The notes under the pieces were generated by a model. That model was not told the DNA's origin. It saw only the letters and a program-made list of their open reading frames with translations, and did not search any database. DNA of 64,000 nt, taken from assembly GCA_020634575.1 (NCBI GenBank), contig JACKBM010000035.1:1-64000 (forward strand), written 5' to 3'. Every line of letters starts with the position of its first letter. Position 1 is the stretch's first letter. This DNA comes from Ardenticatenales bacterium (lineage in GTDB: Bacteria; Chloroflexota; Anaerolineae; Promineifilales; Promineifilaceae). The translations under genes and the position numbers were made by a program. Positions 38,100 to 47,189 of the stretch are shown here, one piece after another.

Positions 38100-39096
38100 T
38101 TAGCTGCTGGAAGAGATCTAAGCATCCAGGCTCGCCTCCTGGCTATTGTCGTCGCATAATACCACCTCTCCAAGTGGTCGATGTCGCTTATCGGACTTGT
38201 GCGTTTCTATGTTAACGATTCACAATGTAACTTTTCCTCCTGGCACCATATTAACCAGCCTGTTTATTGTTTACTAAGTCCCCGTAACCTGGTGGTTGAG
38301 CTAGCGAACTTGACCGCCCTTCCGCTATATACATCTATAGCCTGGCGCCAATTGGAATCTTTTTCAGGGTCTGCAATCGCCACTACTATCAATTTCGAGA
38401 AAATCATCTTCCAAATATGGACCGCGCTTTTTGGTCATCTTTCTATTGTCTATTGTGGTGTTGATAGCAATACCAAAACAAATCAAACCAGGGTGGTTGG
38501 TGGCGAACAGGAATAGGATATTGTCAACACCATTTCAGACCTTGGGCGGGCAATGCCAGAAACAAGGTGGCGGAAACTGGTAAATCACAATCTGTCTGCT
38601 TGAAATGGATTAATGAACAATATAATTAGCCAAACCCAGGATAAAGCCTGGGAACTTGAGAGGCGTCTGTCAAAAGAAGCACAGCAAGACGGAAGCAAAA
38701 ATCTGAGAAGAAAGAAACCACCTGATACATCCCAGCACATAGCGCCAAAAGCGAACGATCAAATAAATCTCTGCCCAAAAAAACTAAAACGCTTTAGGGA
38801 ACCGGAAGCCAGGACTACAATTGGGAAGAGAGAGCTACCAAAGTGTCAGCGCTCATTGTCCAAACAGGAATTGCAGATAAGGACCGCTCCAGTGCAATGT
38901 AAAGGCTCGGCAGACTTAAAATGGCATTTGCCACGGTGCAAGCGGTGGTGGTTGATTCGGTGATGAATGTAACTTGTTATTGCGGAAAGGGTACAGGATG
39001 TATTGCCAGAAAACCAAATCTATTCCACCGGCGCGCAGAGTGGCTGGCAACGCACGATACGGTTAATTCACTACAAGCAAAGGATTAGCTGCTGGA
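38060..39096 (+). repeat. Split direct repeat at the end of the amidohydrolase remnant
   Basis: GCTGGCAACGCACGATACGG followed by TTAATT occurs at 38060-38085 and 39043-39068. Both copies are followed after 12-14 nt by GATTAGCTGCTGGA (38097 on, and 39083 on). Sequence before each copy is also loosely alike. The second copy looks like a duplicated 3' end of the same amidohydrolase gene, ~980 bp downstream. Confidence 0.7.
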
Positions 39097-39304
39097 CTGT
39101 GGTGATTGTCATGCAGTGTCTCGTTTCTGGATAGCAATCGGTTTCCGCCAGGAAATCGGCTAGAAGCTTTAGCACTGTGATCACCTTGATTCATCGAATC
39201 GCTGTAGCAATTGGAATACCCCCAGGCTGAGAGAGCAGTAGCAACTCGTTCGTATCAGATGTGGCAGTGCCGGAAGCACCGTGCCACTCGCAATGAGGCA
39301 GATT
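38100..39304. other. Low-coding stretch between amidohydrolase remnant and esterase gene
   Basis: Open frames at 38181-38516 and 38613-38963 lack ribosome sites and recognisable motifs; the second would be a very basic 116-residue peptide. Apart from the second copy of the split repeat near 39043, nothing can be supported. Confidence 0.5.
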
Positions 39305-40471
39305 ATGAAAACATCCAGCGATGAACTCTTGGCGAAGACAGGCCGCGCCTCAGCTGCAGTTGACCAAACCCCTGGCCAGATAATCCTGGCTAAAGAGTTC
39401 AAGATTTATTCCAAGGTTCTGGCTGAAGAACGGCCCTTCGTCGTCGCCCTGCCTGAGGGTTACGACGACAGCGAAGCCCATTATCCGGTTTTGTATCTGC
39501 TCGACGGATTACAAAACATCTGGCACGTGGTAGGCAGTGCTGAACTGTTGACCCGCACCGGACATATCCCGCCCCTGATCATTGTCGGCATCAAAAGCGT
39601 CAACCGGATGCGGGATTTCACTCCGTCGGCGGCAGCCGAGATTCCCTATAGTGGCGGCGGCACTAACTTTCTGGAATTCATAAGCAGCGAATTGATGCCC
39701 CACATCGAGGCCACGTATCGCACCCACCCCTACCGCATCCTGGAGGGCCATTCCTTGGGCGGCCTCTTTGTGGCCGATGTCCTTCTGACAAGACCGGCAC
39801 TCTTTGACGCCTATATTGTCATGAGTCCGGCCTTCTGGTGGAATCAGGAAGAAATGGCCCAAAAGGCGACAACCTTTTTGCCAACACAACCTACATTGCC
39901 TAAATCACTGTACCTCAGTATCGGCACCGAGGATGGTACCGGTATGCGCAACGAGCTCAGCCGCTTTGTCGAGGTGGTCAAAGAACATGCGCCCGCTGGG
40001 TTACGCTGGGAACATCGGGAGATGGATGGCGAGGGGCATATGTCCGCGCCGCTACGGATCAACTATTTTGGCCTGAAGTTCGTGTTTGCCGACATGCAGC
40101 TGCCAGAAGCGCTATGGCAGGCCTACGACAACGAGACCTTTCTGGCGCATGAGAGGAGGATAATGGCTAAGTATGGGCGAGCAGCCAAACAATCAGGCGA
40201 AAACTACATTACGTTGGGCCTGCAATTGATGAAAGCAAAGAAGTTCGCCGCCGCCATTACCGTCTTCAAACGCAACACGGAAGCATACCCCATCTTTCCG
40301 CCCAATTACGCCTGGCTGGCCGATGCGTATGAACAGAATCAGGCGCAGCGCGCGGCGCTGGCAGCCTATCAACAGGCGCTGGCCCGATCCATAAAAATCG
40401 ATTATGGCCAGGAAGAAAATTACCGATCGCACATCGAACGCTTGAAGGCTATTTTAGGGCACACGGATTAG
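39305..40471 (+). CDS. Esterase-D-type alpha/beta hydrolase with C-terminal TPR region
   Basis: 388 residues from ATG 39305 (AGGCAG upstream); in-frame starts at 39293 and 39281 are possible. Residues ~25-275 form an alpha/beta hydrolase of the IroE/FrsA esterase type: PVLYLLDGLQNIW, nucleophile elbow GHSLGG with Ser150, and DGEGHMS supplying the histidine. Residues ~300-385 are helical repeats (YITLGLQLMKAKKFAAAITV, NYAWLADAYEQNQAQRAALA) like tetratricopeptides. No signal peptide, so cytoplasmic as encoded. Such esterases cleave siderophore or acyl esters; substrate unknown. It is intact although surrounded by decayed DNA. Confidence 0.87.
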   Translation: MKTSSDELLAKTGRASAAVDQTPGQIILAKEFKIYSKVLAEERPFVVALPEGYDDSEAHYPVLYLLDGLQNIWHVVGSAELLTRTGHIPPLIIVGIKSVNRMRDFTPSAAAEIPYSGGGTNFLEFISSELMPHIEATYRTHPYRILEGHSLGGLFVADVLLTRPALFDAYIVMSPAFWWNQEEMAQKATTFLPTQPTLPKSLYLSIGTEDGTGMRNELSRFVEVVKEHAPAGLRWEHREMDGEGHMSAPLRINYFGLKFVFADMQLPEALWQAYDNETFLAHERRIMAKYGRAAKQSGENYITLGLQLMKAKKFAAAITVFKRNTEAYPIFPPNYAWLADAYEQNQAQRAALAAYQQALARSIKIDYGQEENYRSHIERLKAILGHTD

Positions 40472-40600
40472 CCGTTTAGCGATAAGGGAATGGGGCAAAC
40501 TTTTATTCAAAATTCAGGCATATACCCCTGATTACCATCCCAGGAAAAGCACCAAAGAGGCGCCATTGTCGCTATCAAGTTACGTTCCATACAGACTGCG

Positions 40601-41428
40601 CTAAGCAGCCGAAACCTGTTGCATAGCCATCCCCTTCTGCTGTCTGCGAAACCCGAAGAAAAGCACGGCAAAGTAACCCAGATACGCCAACACCTCTGTT
40701 AGTGAAGGGTTACCATTGTAGCCAAACAGGGTTTTTAGCAGTTCACCGACGAATGAGTTCTCGTCAAGCAGGGGATTGATATTCCAGACATGCTCAATGA
40801 GGGGGGCGATCAAGCCGGCTTCGTTCAGCTCGTGCACGCCATGGGCCACCAGGCCGGCAGCAAAGAGGATCAGGACAATACTGGTGTATTTGAAAAAGCG
40901 GGCCATATCCAGCTTGATCAGCCGGTTAAAGAGAGCCCAGGCGACACCAATAATCACAACCAGGCCCAGGACCGCGCCCCAAATGGTCGCCTGACCGCCA
41001 GACGTAAACGAGGCGGCAGCCAGAAATAGAGCCAGTTCAATCCCTTCGCGCACGATGGCCAGGAAGGCAACTGCAAAGAGCGTCTGTTTACTGCGCTGCC
41101 CGGCAACCGCTTGTATCTCAGCGGTCAAGCTCTGGCTGCGGGATTTAGCCTGATAACGCATCCACAGGATCATCCAGGTGAGCACGACGGCGGCCAGCAG
41201 CATGGTGATGCCTTCAAAAATCTCCTCAGCTTTACCTTCCAATGAGATGCCAATTTGATAAAGAACAATCGCGGCAATGGCGCTGACAGCCACGGCGGTC
41301 AGGGTTCCAGCCCAAACCACGGGCTGGAGATCGTCGCGATTCATCTTGCGCAAGGCACCCAAGACAATACCGACGATTAAGGCGGCTTCAAGTCCTTCAC
41401 GTAGCGCTAACAAAAATGCAGGTAACAA
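40601..41428 (-). CDS. FTR1-family high-affinity iron permease
   Basis: 275 residues from a TTG at 41428 with GAGGACG eight bases upstream; upstream in-frame text is not family-like. Seven helices. REGLE at 10-14 and a second REGIE in FLAIVREGIELALFLAAASF are the paired REXXE iron-binding motifs of FTR1/EfeU permeases. They import iron, usually after oxidation by a partner (multicopper oxidase or EfeO/EfeB), which is not seen here. A dyad lies ~80 bp upstream. Confidence 0.92.
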   Translation of the reverse strand: MLPAFLLALREGLEAALIVGIVLGALRKMNRDDLQPVVWAGTLTAVAVSAIAAIVLYQIGISLEGKAEEIFEGITMLLAAVVLTWMILWMRYQAKSRSQSLTAEIQAVAGQRSKQTLFAVAFLAIVREGIELALFLAAASFTSGGQATIWGAVLGLVVIIGVAWALFNRLIKLDMARFFKYTSIVLILFAAGLVAHGVHELNEAGLIAPLIEHVWNINPLLDENSFVGELLKTLFGYNGNPSLTEVLAYLGYFAVLFFGFRRQQKGMAMQQVSAA

Positions 41429-41505
41429 AATAGCGTCCTCACTTTTCCAACCAGAATTGATGGAGCCATTGTCGGCCCTGAGCAAGCGAGAATCAATGCA
41501 GCCAG

Positions 41506-41521
41506 TTAATTTCAAAATTAA
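41506..41521. promoter_or_regulatory. Dyad upstream of the FTR1 gene
   Basis: TTAATTT-CA-AAATTAA, a perfect 7-bp inverted repeat, 78 nt upstream of the TTG start on the minus strand. Metal-responsive control would be expected for an iron permease, but the site does not match Fur or IdeR boxes I know. Confidence 0.35.
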
Positions 41522-41890
41522 TGGCAGGCAATCTTTGGCTTAACCAGTGTTAACTTTTTGTTGAATCAACCCCAGATGGTGGAAGTTGAGGCCAAGGCCG
41601 GTCCCGTGGCGTCAATGGCAACTGTCGCGTGCATTGAATGACGGCTACAAGGCTTGTCCGTAGACCCTATTGCCTAAAGGTCCGATGTCACCTAGAAAAT
41701 GGCCACGCGGCGGGCCGCGTTCAATAAGGCAAGCATCCTGGTTGACACGCAGGCAGCTTTTGAGGCAGTCTTATCACATACGCTCTCATTAACAATCGCA
41801 CCTATTCGCGTTTAGCCCCCGGCAGCAATTTAAGCGATGCTATTTCTGGCCTTTCTCCAGGCTGTGGGGCGTTCAGTGGGGGTAAATCGT
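41522..41890. other. Intergenic region between FTR1 and methyltransferase genes
   Basis: About 370 bp between divergent genes. No ORF with support, no repeat of note. Promoters for the two divergent genes presumably lie here. Confidence 0.4.
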
Positions 41891-42613
41891 ATGTCCTCTC
41901 AGAAGGTCGCGAACCCGGAACAAATCCCATCAAGTTCCCTGCAGCATTGGATCAGGTTGACGCTGGTCTATCTCCTTATCCCTTTAATCCTTTTGCTTTG
42001 CGGCGGGGATATTCGGTGGTGGCAGGCCTGGGTCTTTACTTTGCTCATTATGGCTGCCGGCCTGGGCGGGCGCATTTGGGCAGAAAGGCGGCATCCGGGC
42101 CTGATGGCCGAGCGACAAAGCGCGGAGAGTCTCCAGGAAGCAAAAGCCTGGGACAAGGTGCTGGCGCCGTTGATGGCGATCAGTATTGCCTTTCCGCTCG
42201 TCATTGTGGCCGGGCTGGACCATCGCTTTGGCTGGTCAGCTGCGTTCCCTCTGTGGCTAAACGTGCTTGGCCTTGGCCTCATCGCGGTCGGTTACGCCCT
42301 GGCTGTGTGGGCCCTGGCCGAGAACCGTTTCTTTGCCAGCGTGGTGCGAATTCAGATGGATCGCGGCCACGTGGTTTGTGACACCGGTCCCTACCGTATC
42401 GTGCGGCATCCGGGCTACGGCGGTAATGTGCTGGCGCTGCCTGGCATGGTGCTGGCTTTTAGCTCGTGGTGGACAGTTATTCCGGCCGGTGTCGCCCTAA
42501 TCATCGCCGTGATCCGCACCGCCCTGGAAGACAAAACGCTGCAAGCCGAGTTACCGGGGTACAAGGAATATGCAGCTCGTGTCCGTTATCGCTTGCTGCC
42601 AGGGATTTACTAG
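41891..42613 (+). CDS. Isoprenylcysteine methyltransferase-type (ICMT/PEMT) membrane protein
   Basis: 240 residues from ATG 41891 (GTGGGGGTAAATC upstream); a longer ATG at 41837 lacks a ribosome site. Five helices, then the ICMT-family SAM-binding C-terminus: VCDTGPYRIVRHPGYGGNVL, with RHPGY diagnostic, followed by LEDKTLQAELPGYKEYAARV. Bacterial members methylate small lipids or isoprenoid/thiol groups; specific substrate unknown. Confidence 0.88.
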   Translation: MSSQKVANPEQIPSSSLQHWIRLTLVYLLIPLILLLCGGDIRWWQAWVFTLLIMAAGLGGRIWAERRHPGLMAERQSAESLQEAKAWDKVLAPLMAISIAFPLVIVAGLDHRFGWSAAFPLWLNVLGLGLIAVGYALAVWALAENRFFASVVRIQMDRGHVVCDTGPYRIVRHPGYGGNVLALPGMVLAFSSWWTVIPAGVALIIAVIRTALEDKTLQAELPGYKEYAARVRYRLLPGIY

Positions 42614-42681
42614 GGGACATTAAGTTGGCATCAACGGGCATTTCCTGTCGCTCCGGGGCAACACTCTATTAGGAAAACCTC

Positions 42682-43200
42682 ATGCTCCCACCAGGTCACG
42701 CAGCGGGCGGATACATTATCGGCACCATAGCTGCTACTTTAACCAAGTCTGATTCTAAAAATAGAGAGGTATTCCAGCTCGTCGGTTTGTTTGGTGGCCT
42801 GTTGCCCGATCTTGATTTGGTGCTTTATCACTCGCTGCGAAAAAGATTCAATTTGCCAGCTCAGATTGAGCACCATACCTGGTTCACTCACACATTTCCA
42901 TTCTATGTCGTACTCGGCAGCTTTCTGGCATTTGGGGCCACTATTACCCGTCAACCAAATTGGTTGAAATTGATTATCACGATGATTGCCGGGTCTTGTA
43001 TTCATCTCGTTCAAGACATGTTTGGCAGTGGCGACGGAATCATGATGTTGTATCCCTTCAGCAAGCGAATGTTTGGCATTCGCTTGCTAAACGTCCATGG
43101 CAAGGAATGGCGCAAACGCTACACAAGCGATCCGATATTTTCGCTTGAGCTATTATTGATAATCATCGCCTTAGTCACTCTTCTAAAAAGGAACAAGTAG
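42682..43200 (+). CDS. YdjM/DUF457-type membrane-bound metal-dependent hydrolase
   Basis: 172 residues; opens MLPPGHAAGGYIIG with the conserved His6, and carries LFGGLLPDLDLVLYH (PDxD) and HHTWFTHTFPFY (HRxxTHS-like). These are the metal ligands of the YdjM / LexA-regulated inner membrane hydrolase family. Three or four hydrophobic helices. AT-richer codon use than the hox genes suggests lateral acquisition. Substrate unknown. AGGAAAACCTC precedes the start. Confidence 0.85.
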   Translation: MLPPGHAAGGYIIGTIAATLTKSDSKNREVFQLVGLFGGLLPDLDLVLYHSLRKRFNLPAQIEHHTWFTHTFPFYVVLGSFLAFGATITRQPNWLKLIITMIAGSCIHLVQDMFGSGDGIMMLYPFSKRMFGIRLLNVHGKEWRKRYTSDPIFSLELLLIIIALVTLLKRNK

Positions 43201-43250
43201 CGGGTTTTCGGTACCTTACAGTAATAAACTTTCAGAGGGAGGAAGAGAAA

Positions 43251-43646
43251 GTGCACCCTTGGTCTGATCAATGGTATTTTGGCGACATCAGCAAATGCAC
43301 TTCGGTTACTGAAGTAGCCACGATTCTCAAGACGACGCATGGCGACGCTCAGCGCGCCGCTGTGGCGGCCTACGGCATGGCCTTTGCGGCCGTCACTGCA
43401 AGTTGTGGCGGTAGGTATCGGGAGGATGCGCTTGAGGCTCTGAACGCGCTGGCGCGAGCAAAGGCTGAAATTGACATCGCTGCACTCCATCTCAGGCCAG
43501 TCGTGACCATCACATCCAACATACTTCTTAAGGCACAATGCTTTGCGGATGAGGCCACCATCCCCTGCACAGAGTGGCCCACGCCTGCAGAAATCGCCGA
43601 ACTGGTCTGTCGGGAAGCACAGCAGTATGCCCTAAGCAAGCGATAA
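43251..43646 (+). CDS. Hypothetical 131-residue protein
   Basis: GTG start at 43251 with a strong GAGGGAGGAAGAGAAA upstream. Predicted helical, with Ala-rich helices (AQRAAVAAYGMAFAAVTASC, DALEALNALARAKAEIDIAA) and four cysteines in all. No family recognised. It resembles in size and composition small immunity-like or helical scaffold proteins, but that is only an impression. Lies in the acquired-looking stretch after the YdjM-like gene. Confidence 0.5.
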   Translation: MHPWSDQWYFGDISKCTSVTEVATILKTTHGDAQRAAVAAYGMAFAAVTASCGGRYREDALEALNALARAKAEIDIAALHLRPVVTITSNILLKAQCFADEATIPCTEWPTPAEIAELVCREAQQYALSKR

Positions 43647-43762
43647 GTGACCAGAGATAACTGTAAAGCTCAATTCTGCTTCCCCGTCAGGTCACGCGGT
43701 AGCAAGATAGGGGCTAGTGAATCCAGGATAGCAACCTTTTCCTACACCCGCAGGACGTCTTC

Positions 43763-44460
43763 ATGAACAGAGATGAACTCGAAGCCATTTTCGACCGCCA
43801 GGCGTCAAGCTATGACGAGCAATGGCAAAGAACGGCCCCCATCCGGGATGGTTTGCTTTTCCTGGTGGCTGCCCTCCTGACCGAACTGCCTGCTGACGCC
43901 CATATCCTGTCCGTCGGCAGCGGCACTGGCGAGGAGATTGCCTGCCTGGCCCGGCGATTTCCGGGCTGGCGCTTTACCGCGGTCGAACCTTCGGGCGCCA
44001 TGCTGGCAGTCTGCCGGCAAAAGGCGACGCGGGAAAGGTTTGCCGAGCGCCTCACCTGTCATGAGGGTTATCTGGAAACGTTAGTGAGGACAGATCGCTT
44101 TGACGCCGCGCTCTCTTTCTCGTCTCCCATTTATCCTGGCGACCGGGGCCCGCACTGACTTTTTCCGACATATCGCCCACAGATTGAAGCCAAATGGCGT
44201 TTTGGTAAGCTCAGATCCGCTGCCGTGGCGGATGGCGGCAGTTACGATGCGCTCCGGTCTGGCAGCAGGTGATGGCGCCGGATAACGTTTCGCCAGAAGG
44301 TTGGAGCCAGCTTAAAAGCCACTTATGCCAGGGATGTGGCGGGTGTTGCCACCGGCCGGTGTCGCCGCCATCATCGCAGCCGCCGGCTTTGCCCCGCCCG
44401 TCCAGTTCTTCCAGGCCGGCCTCATCCACGCCTGGTTTACTCGCATGCTCACCACCACCA
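43763..44460 (+). pseudogene. SAM-dependent class I methyltransferase, frameshifted
   Basis: ATG 43763 opens an intact Rossmann start: FDRQASSYDEQWQR, HILSVGSGTGEEIACLARRF (SAM glycine loop), FTAVEPSGAMLAVCR. The frame ends at 44158 after FSSPIYPGDRGPH, but the protein continues in other frames as ATGARTDFFRHIAHRLKPNG, then MAPDNVSPEGW and GVAAIIAAAGFAPPVQFFQA to about 44450. At least four indels. Reassembled length ~230 residues is normal for this group. Confidence 0.8.
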
Positions 44461-45282
44461 GACTGTTACCCATGGCTGAGCCAATGCCCAAACCTCAGCC
44501 CAGCTTTCGCGCTCTTTATCTGGCCTGCCTTCTCTCCAGCGGTTTGGCCTCTGTTGCTGGTTATCGCGCTGCCAGCCGTCACCAGCCTTCTACTTTCTGC
44601 CCCTGCTGCGCTGGCTGGCCCCAAGCGCCGTGCTGTTGGTGGGCAGCTACTTGCCTGGCAGCGCTGGGGCTGGGCGCGGGTCGCGCTGCTAGCCGCCCTC
44701 CCGTCGTTCTGAATCTTGTCGCGCAAATCAGCTTACCCGGCCGGGGCCAACAGAGTTGTTGCGCGCCACACCAGGCTGGCGGCACTGGCAGCCTTAGTCG
44801 CCTGCTTGGCACTGGTAGCGGATCGGGTAGCGGGTAACGCCTGGCGACCATTGCCGGCACATGTTGCCCCTTTGGGCGGCTGGTCTTGGCCTGATCGCCC
44901 TGGGTTTCTCCGCGTGACCCGCCTCATCCTCACCACGCGGCATTCCTGCTGGGATGAATTGAATCTCTGGCTATTACCAGTTGATATTCTCTTTGTCGTG
45001 GCCGGGTGGGATTGCTCTCCCGGAATCGGCTGGCGCAAAAGTTAGCTGCCTTGCCTGTTTTGCCGGTCATGCAGTGGGTCCTTTACCGCTGGCTCGTCTG
45101 CTACCATTCGCCATCAAGGGGCCGTTCTTGCTGCTGATGGAAGGTGGCGCTGGTGTGGTCCACTTGAACGTTTTGTCTGTGCTTACTGTCGCTTTGGGCT
45201 GCATCACGATTTTGATAATCAGACCATTGGGTGCGCTGCATAAGTCGTCGTTTTTGCAGGTCGAATTGGAGCATGACTGCGG
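44461..45282. other. Decayed membrane-protein-like sequence
   Basis: Fragments in several frames look like membrane helices (LLLVIALPAVTSLLL near 44550, WGWARVALLAALPSF near 44680, LNVLSVLTVALGCITILII near 45170) but no single frame is long. Probably the remains of one or two membrane-protein genes damaged by many indels. No family recognised. Confidence 0.45.
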
Positions 45283-45657
45283 ATGGCCGGAATGACCGAA
45301 TCGCTTTTCTGCCTGGCAGTACTTGCAGGCCTCACAATGCTGATTCCATTTCATCAATTTCGGGCCGCATATTCGCCAGGAAGCAAGTTGTGGGGTCCGC
45401 GAGTTCTTCATACCTTCGCTCTCGCTCTCATTCTTAACATTCTATCCGGTGTCCTGTTTGGTCTCTTTTTTTCGACAATTCTTGTGCCTCAGAATCCAGT
45501 TACGACCGCATCTTTCAATGGCGCCATAATAGCTGCTACCATACTGGGCTTGGCCTTCACAATTGCCATGGCGTTGGGATATGCCGTCTCCGTCGTGCAA
45601 TATGTTCTCTGGCACCCAGGTGGCAACCGGACCGGAAAAGTGCCCGAAAACCGCTGA
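45283..45657 (+). CDS. Small membrane protein, three helices
   Basis: 124 residues (or 121 from ATG 45292). Three hydrophobic helices: LFCLAVLAGLTMLIPF, LHTFALALILNILSGVLFGL and AAIIAATILGLAFTIAMALG. Could be a small intact gene or the C-terminal end of the decayed membrane gene just upstream. No family recognised. Confidence 0.5.
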   Translation: MAGMTESLFCLAVLAGLTMLIPFHQFRAAYSPGSKLWGPRVLHTFALALILNILSGVLFGLFFSTILVPQNPVTTASFNGAIIAATILGLAFTIAMALGYAVSVVQYVLWHPGGNRTGKVPENR

Positions 45658-45690
45658 GTTACAGCATCGAATTCCCACACGGAGTAGCGA

Positions 45691-46374
45691 ATGGATCATA
45701 ACAATTCCGAAAATAGGGCACCAGATCGGGCAGCCCTCGCCCAACAAACCCTCGCCGGCTACGCCCACGGCCCGGACGCCCCGCTCCAGGCGGAAGCGCA
45801 GGCGCTGGCTCGGCTGGACGAGGCCCGGGCGGCGCTGCTGGTCGAGGGGATCAGCGATCAGATCGCCCTGGAGACGCTGGCGGCCCGCCAGGGCCGGGAT
45901 CTGGCCGAGGAGAAAATCCTGGTCGTGCCCATCGGCGGCGCCCAGTCGATCTTGCGCTACCTGCGCCTGCTTGGACCCGAGGGCAGAAATATCCCCGTCG
46001 CCGGGCTCTGTGACGCCAACGAAGAGCGCATCTTCCGGCGCGGTCTGGCCAGGGCCGGGCTGGGTTCCCCGCAGAATAGCGAGGAGTTGGCCGGGTTGGG
46101 CTTCTTTGTCTGCGATGCCGACCTGGAAAGCGAGCTGATACGCGCCCTCGGGCCGGCGCAGATCGAGACGTTGTTTGCCGCGCAGGGCGACCTCGGCTCG
46201 TTCCGCACGCTGCAAAACCAGCCCAACTGGCGGTCACGCCCGGTCAGCGCTCAGATGCGCCGCTTCCTGGGCAGCGGCGCCCGCCGCAAGTTGCGCTATG
46301 CCCGCCTCCTCGTCGAAGCGCTCCCCCTTGAAGCTGTTCCCCGGCCGCTTACTGCGGTCCTCAGTTTTGTTTAG
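45691..46374 (+). CDS. Solitary TOPRIM-domain protein (OLD-nuclease-like)
   Basis: 227 residues from ATG 45691 (GGAGTAGCGA upstream). Residues ~45-150 form a TOPRIM fold: ARAALLVEGISDQIALETLA provides the catalytic glutamate (E52), and IPVAGLCDANEERIF the first aspartate (D108), with the second acidic position as Glu. TOPRIM domains act in DNA cleavage or primase chemistry. OLD nucleases fuse this to an ABC ATPase, but here the ATPase half is absent, as in the small standalone TOPRIM proteins known from actinobacteria. DNA repair or defence is possible, unproven. Start of the GC-rich conserved region. Confidence 0.8.
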   Translation: MDHNNSENRAPDRAALAQQTLAGYAHGPDAPLQAEAQALARLDEARAALLVEGISDQIALETLAARQGRDLAEEKILVVPIGGAQSILRYLRLLGPEGRNIPVAGLCDANEERIFRRGLARAGLGSPQNSEELAGLGFFVCDADLESELIRALGPAQIETLFAAQGDLGSFRTLQNQPNWRSRPVSAQMRRFLGSGARRKLRYARLLVEALPLEAVPRPLTAVLSFV

Positions 46375-46664
46375 GATCCGGCCGGTCCGGTTCGCATGCC
46401 AGAAAGAGATCCTTCGCCCTCTCTTGAATGTCGCCAAGCCCCATAACTAAAGCTCAGGTAATGACAACTTCCTGGAGCCGGCTGCTTCCGAGTAGCCGGC
46501 CGCACAGCGTTCACCTTACCCCGGCAATAGCCGACATGACATTTAGTAGATTCTACGTGGAGAGATATCACTATGGGCCGGCTACGGCGGTCTCTAGAAT
46601 GAGGGTTGAGTCAATCCGGACCTGCCAACCATTTCCCGCTGGCAGCCCGGTCTGGAAATTTAAG
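46375..46664. promoter_or_regulatory. Region upstream of the hox-hyp operon
   Basis: 290 bp with an open frame continuous into hoxE from 46428 that lacks family similarity, so is read as leader. The hydrogenase promoter must be here. I see no clear -35/-10 or Fnr-type box. Confidence 0.35.
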
Positions 46665-47189
46665 ATGATAGGATCCACTGTAAAAGGAAAAGACCTGAAA
46701 GATAGCCCATCGTGGCGTGAAGTGAATCGCGCCCTGCAGCGATTTGGCTATCAACAAGACGCGCTTATTGAGATACTGCACATAGCCCAGGAGGCCTTTG
46801 GCTATCTGCCCCAATCTGTCATGGAACATATCGCCCGCCAGCTCAAACTACCCTCCAGCTGGGTCTATGGCGTGGCCTCGTTTTACCATTTTTTCTCTTT
46901 TAAGGAGGCGCCGGCCCATTCCTGTGTCGTCTGTACCGGCACCGCCTGTTACGTTGAGGGCGCCCGCGAAATTATCGACCTGCTGGAAAAGGAAATCGGC
47001 ATCAAACTTGGGGAAACGTCGGCTGACGGCCGCTTTTCCCTGGTGGATTTTCGCTGCCCGGGTAGCTGTGGCCTGGCGCCCATCCTGGTTTTGGATGGCG
47101 AAATGATCGGCCGGGCGACGCCGGCGTCAATATTGGCCCGGATCAAGACATTGCTGACTGAGGACAGGAAGGAGGAACCGGCCGGATGA
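46665..47189 (+). CDS. hoxE: HoxE, diaphorase subunit of bidirectional [NiFe] hydrogenase
   Basis: 174 residues from ATG 46665. NuoE-type thioredoxin-like [2Fe-2S] protein with ligands C90 and C95 (VCTGTAC) and C131 and C135 (RCPGSC). Contains [16 protein letters not shown] and the [10 protein letters not shown] motif typical of this family. It transfers electrons within the NADH-oxidising module of the Hox complex. First of a continuous operon; overlaps hoxF by 4 bp. Confidence 0.95.
   Translation: MIGSTVKGKDLKDSPSWREVNRALQRFGYQQDALIEILHIAQEAFGYLPQSVMEHIARQLKLPSSWVYGVASFYHFFSFKEAPAHSCVVCTGTACYVEGAREIIDLLEKEIGIKLGETSADGRFSLVDFRCPGSCGLAPILVLDGEMIGRATPASILARIKTLLTEDRKEEPAG

Noticed and set aside
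38613..38963. 116-codon lysine/arginine-rich frame
   Set aside because: No ribosome site or family match; composition reflects the AT-richer DNA.
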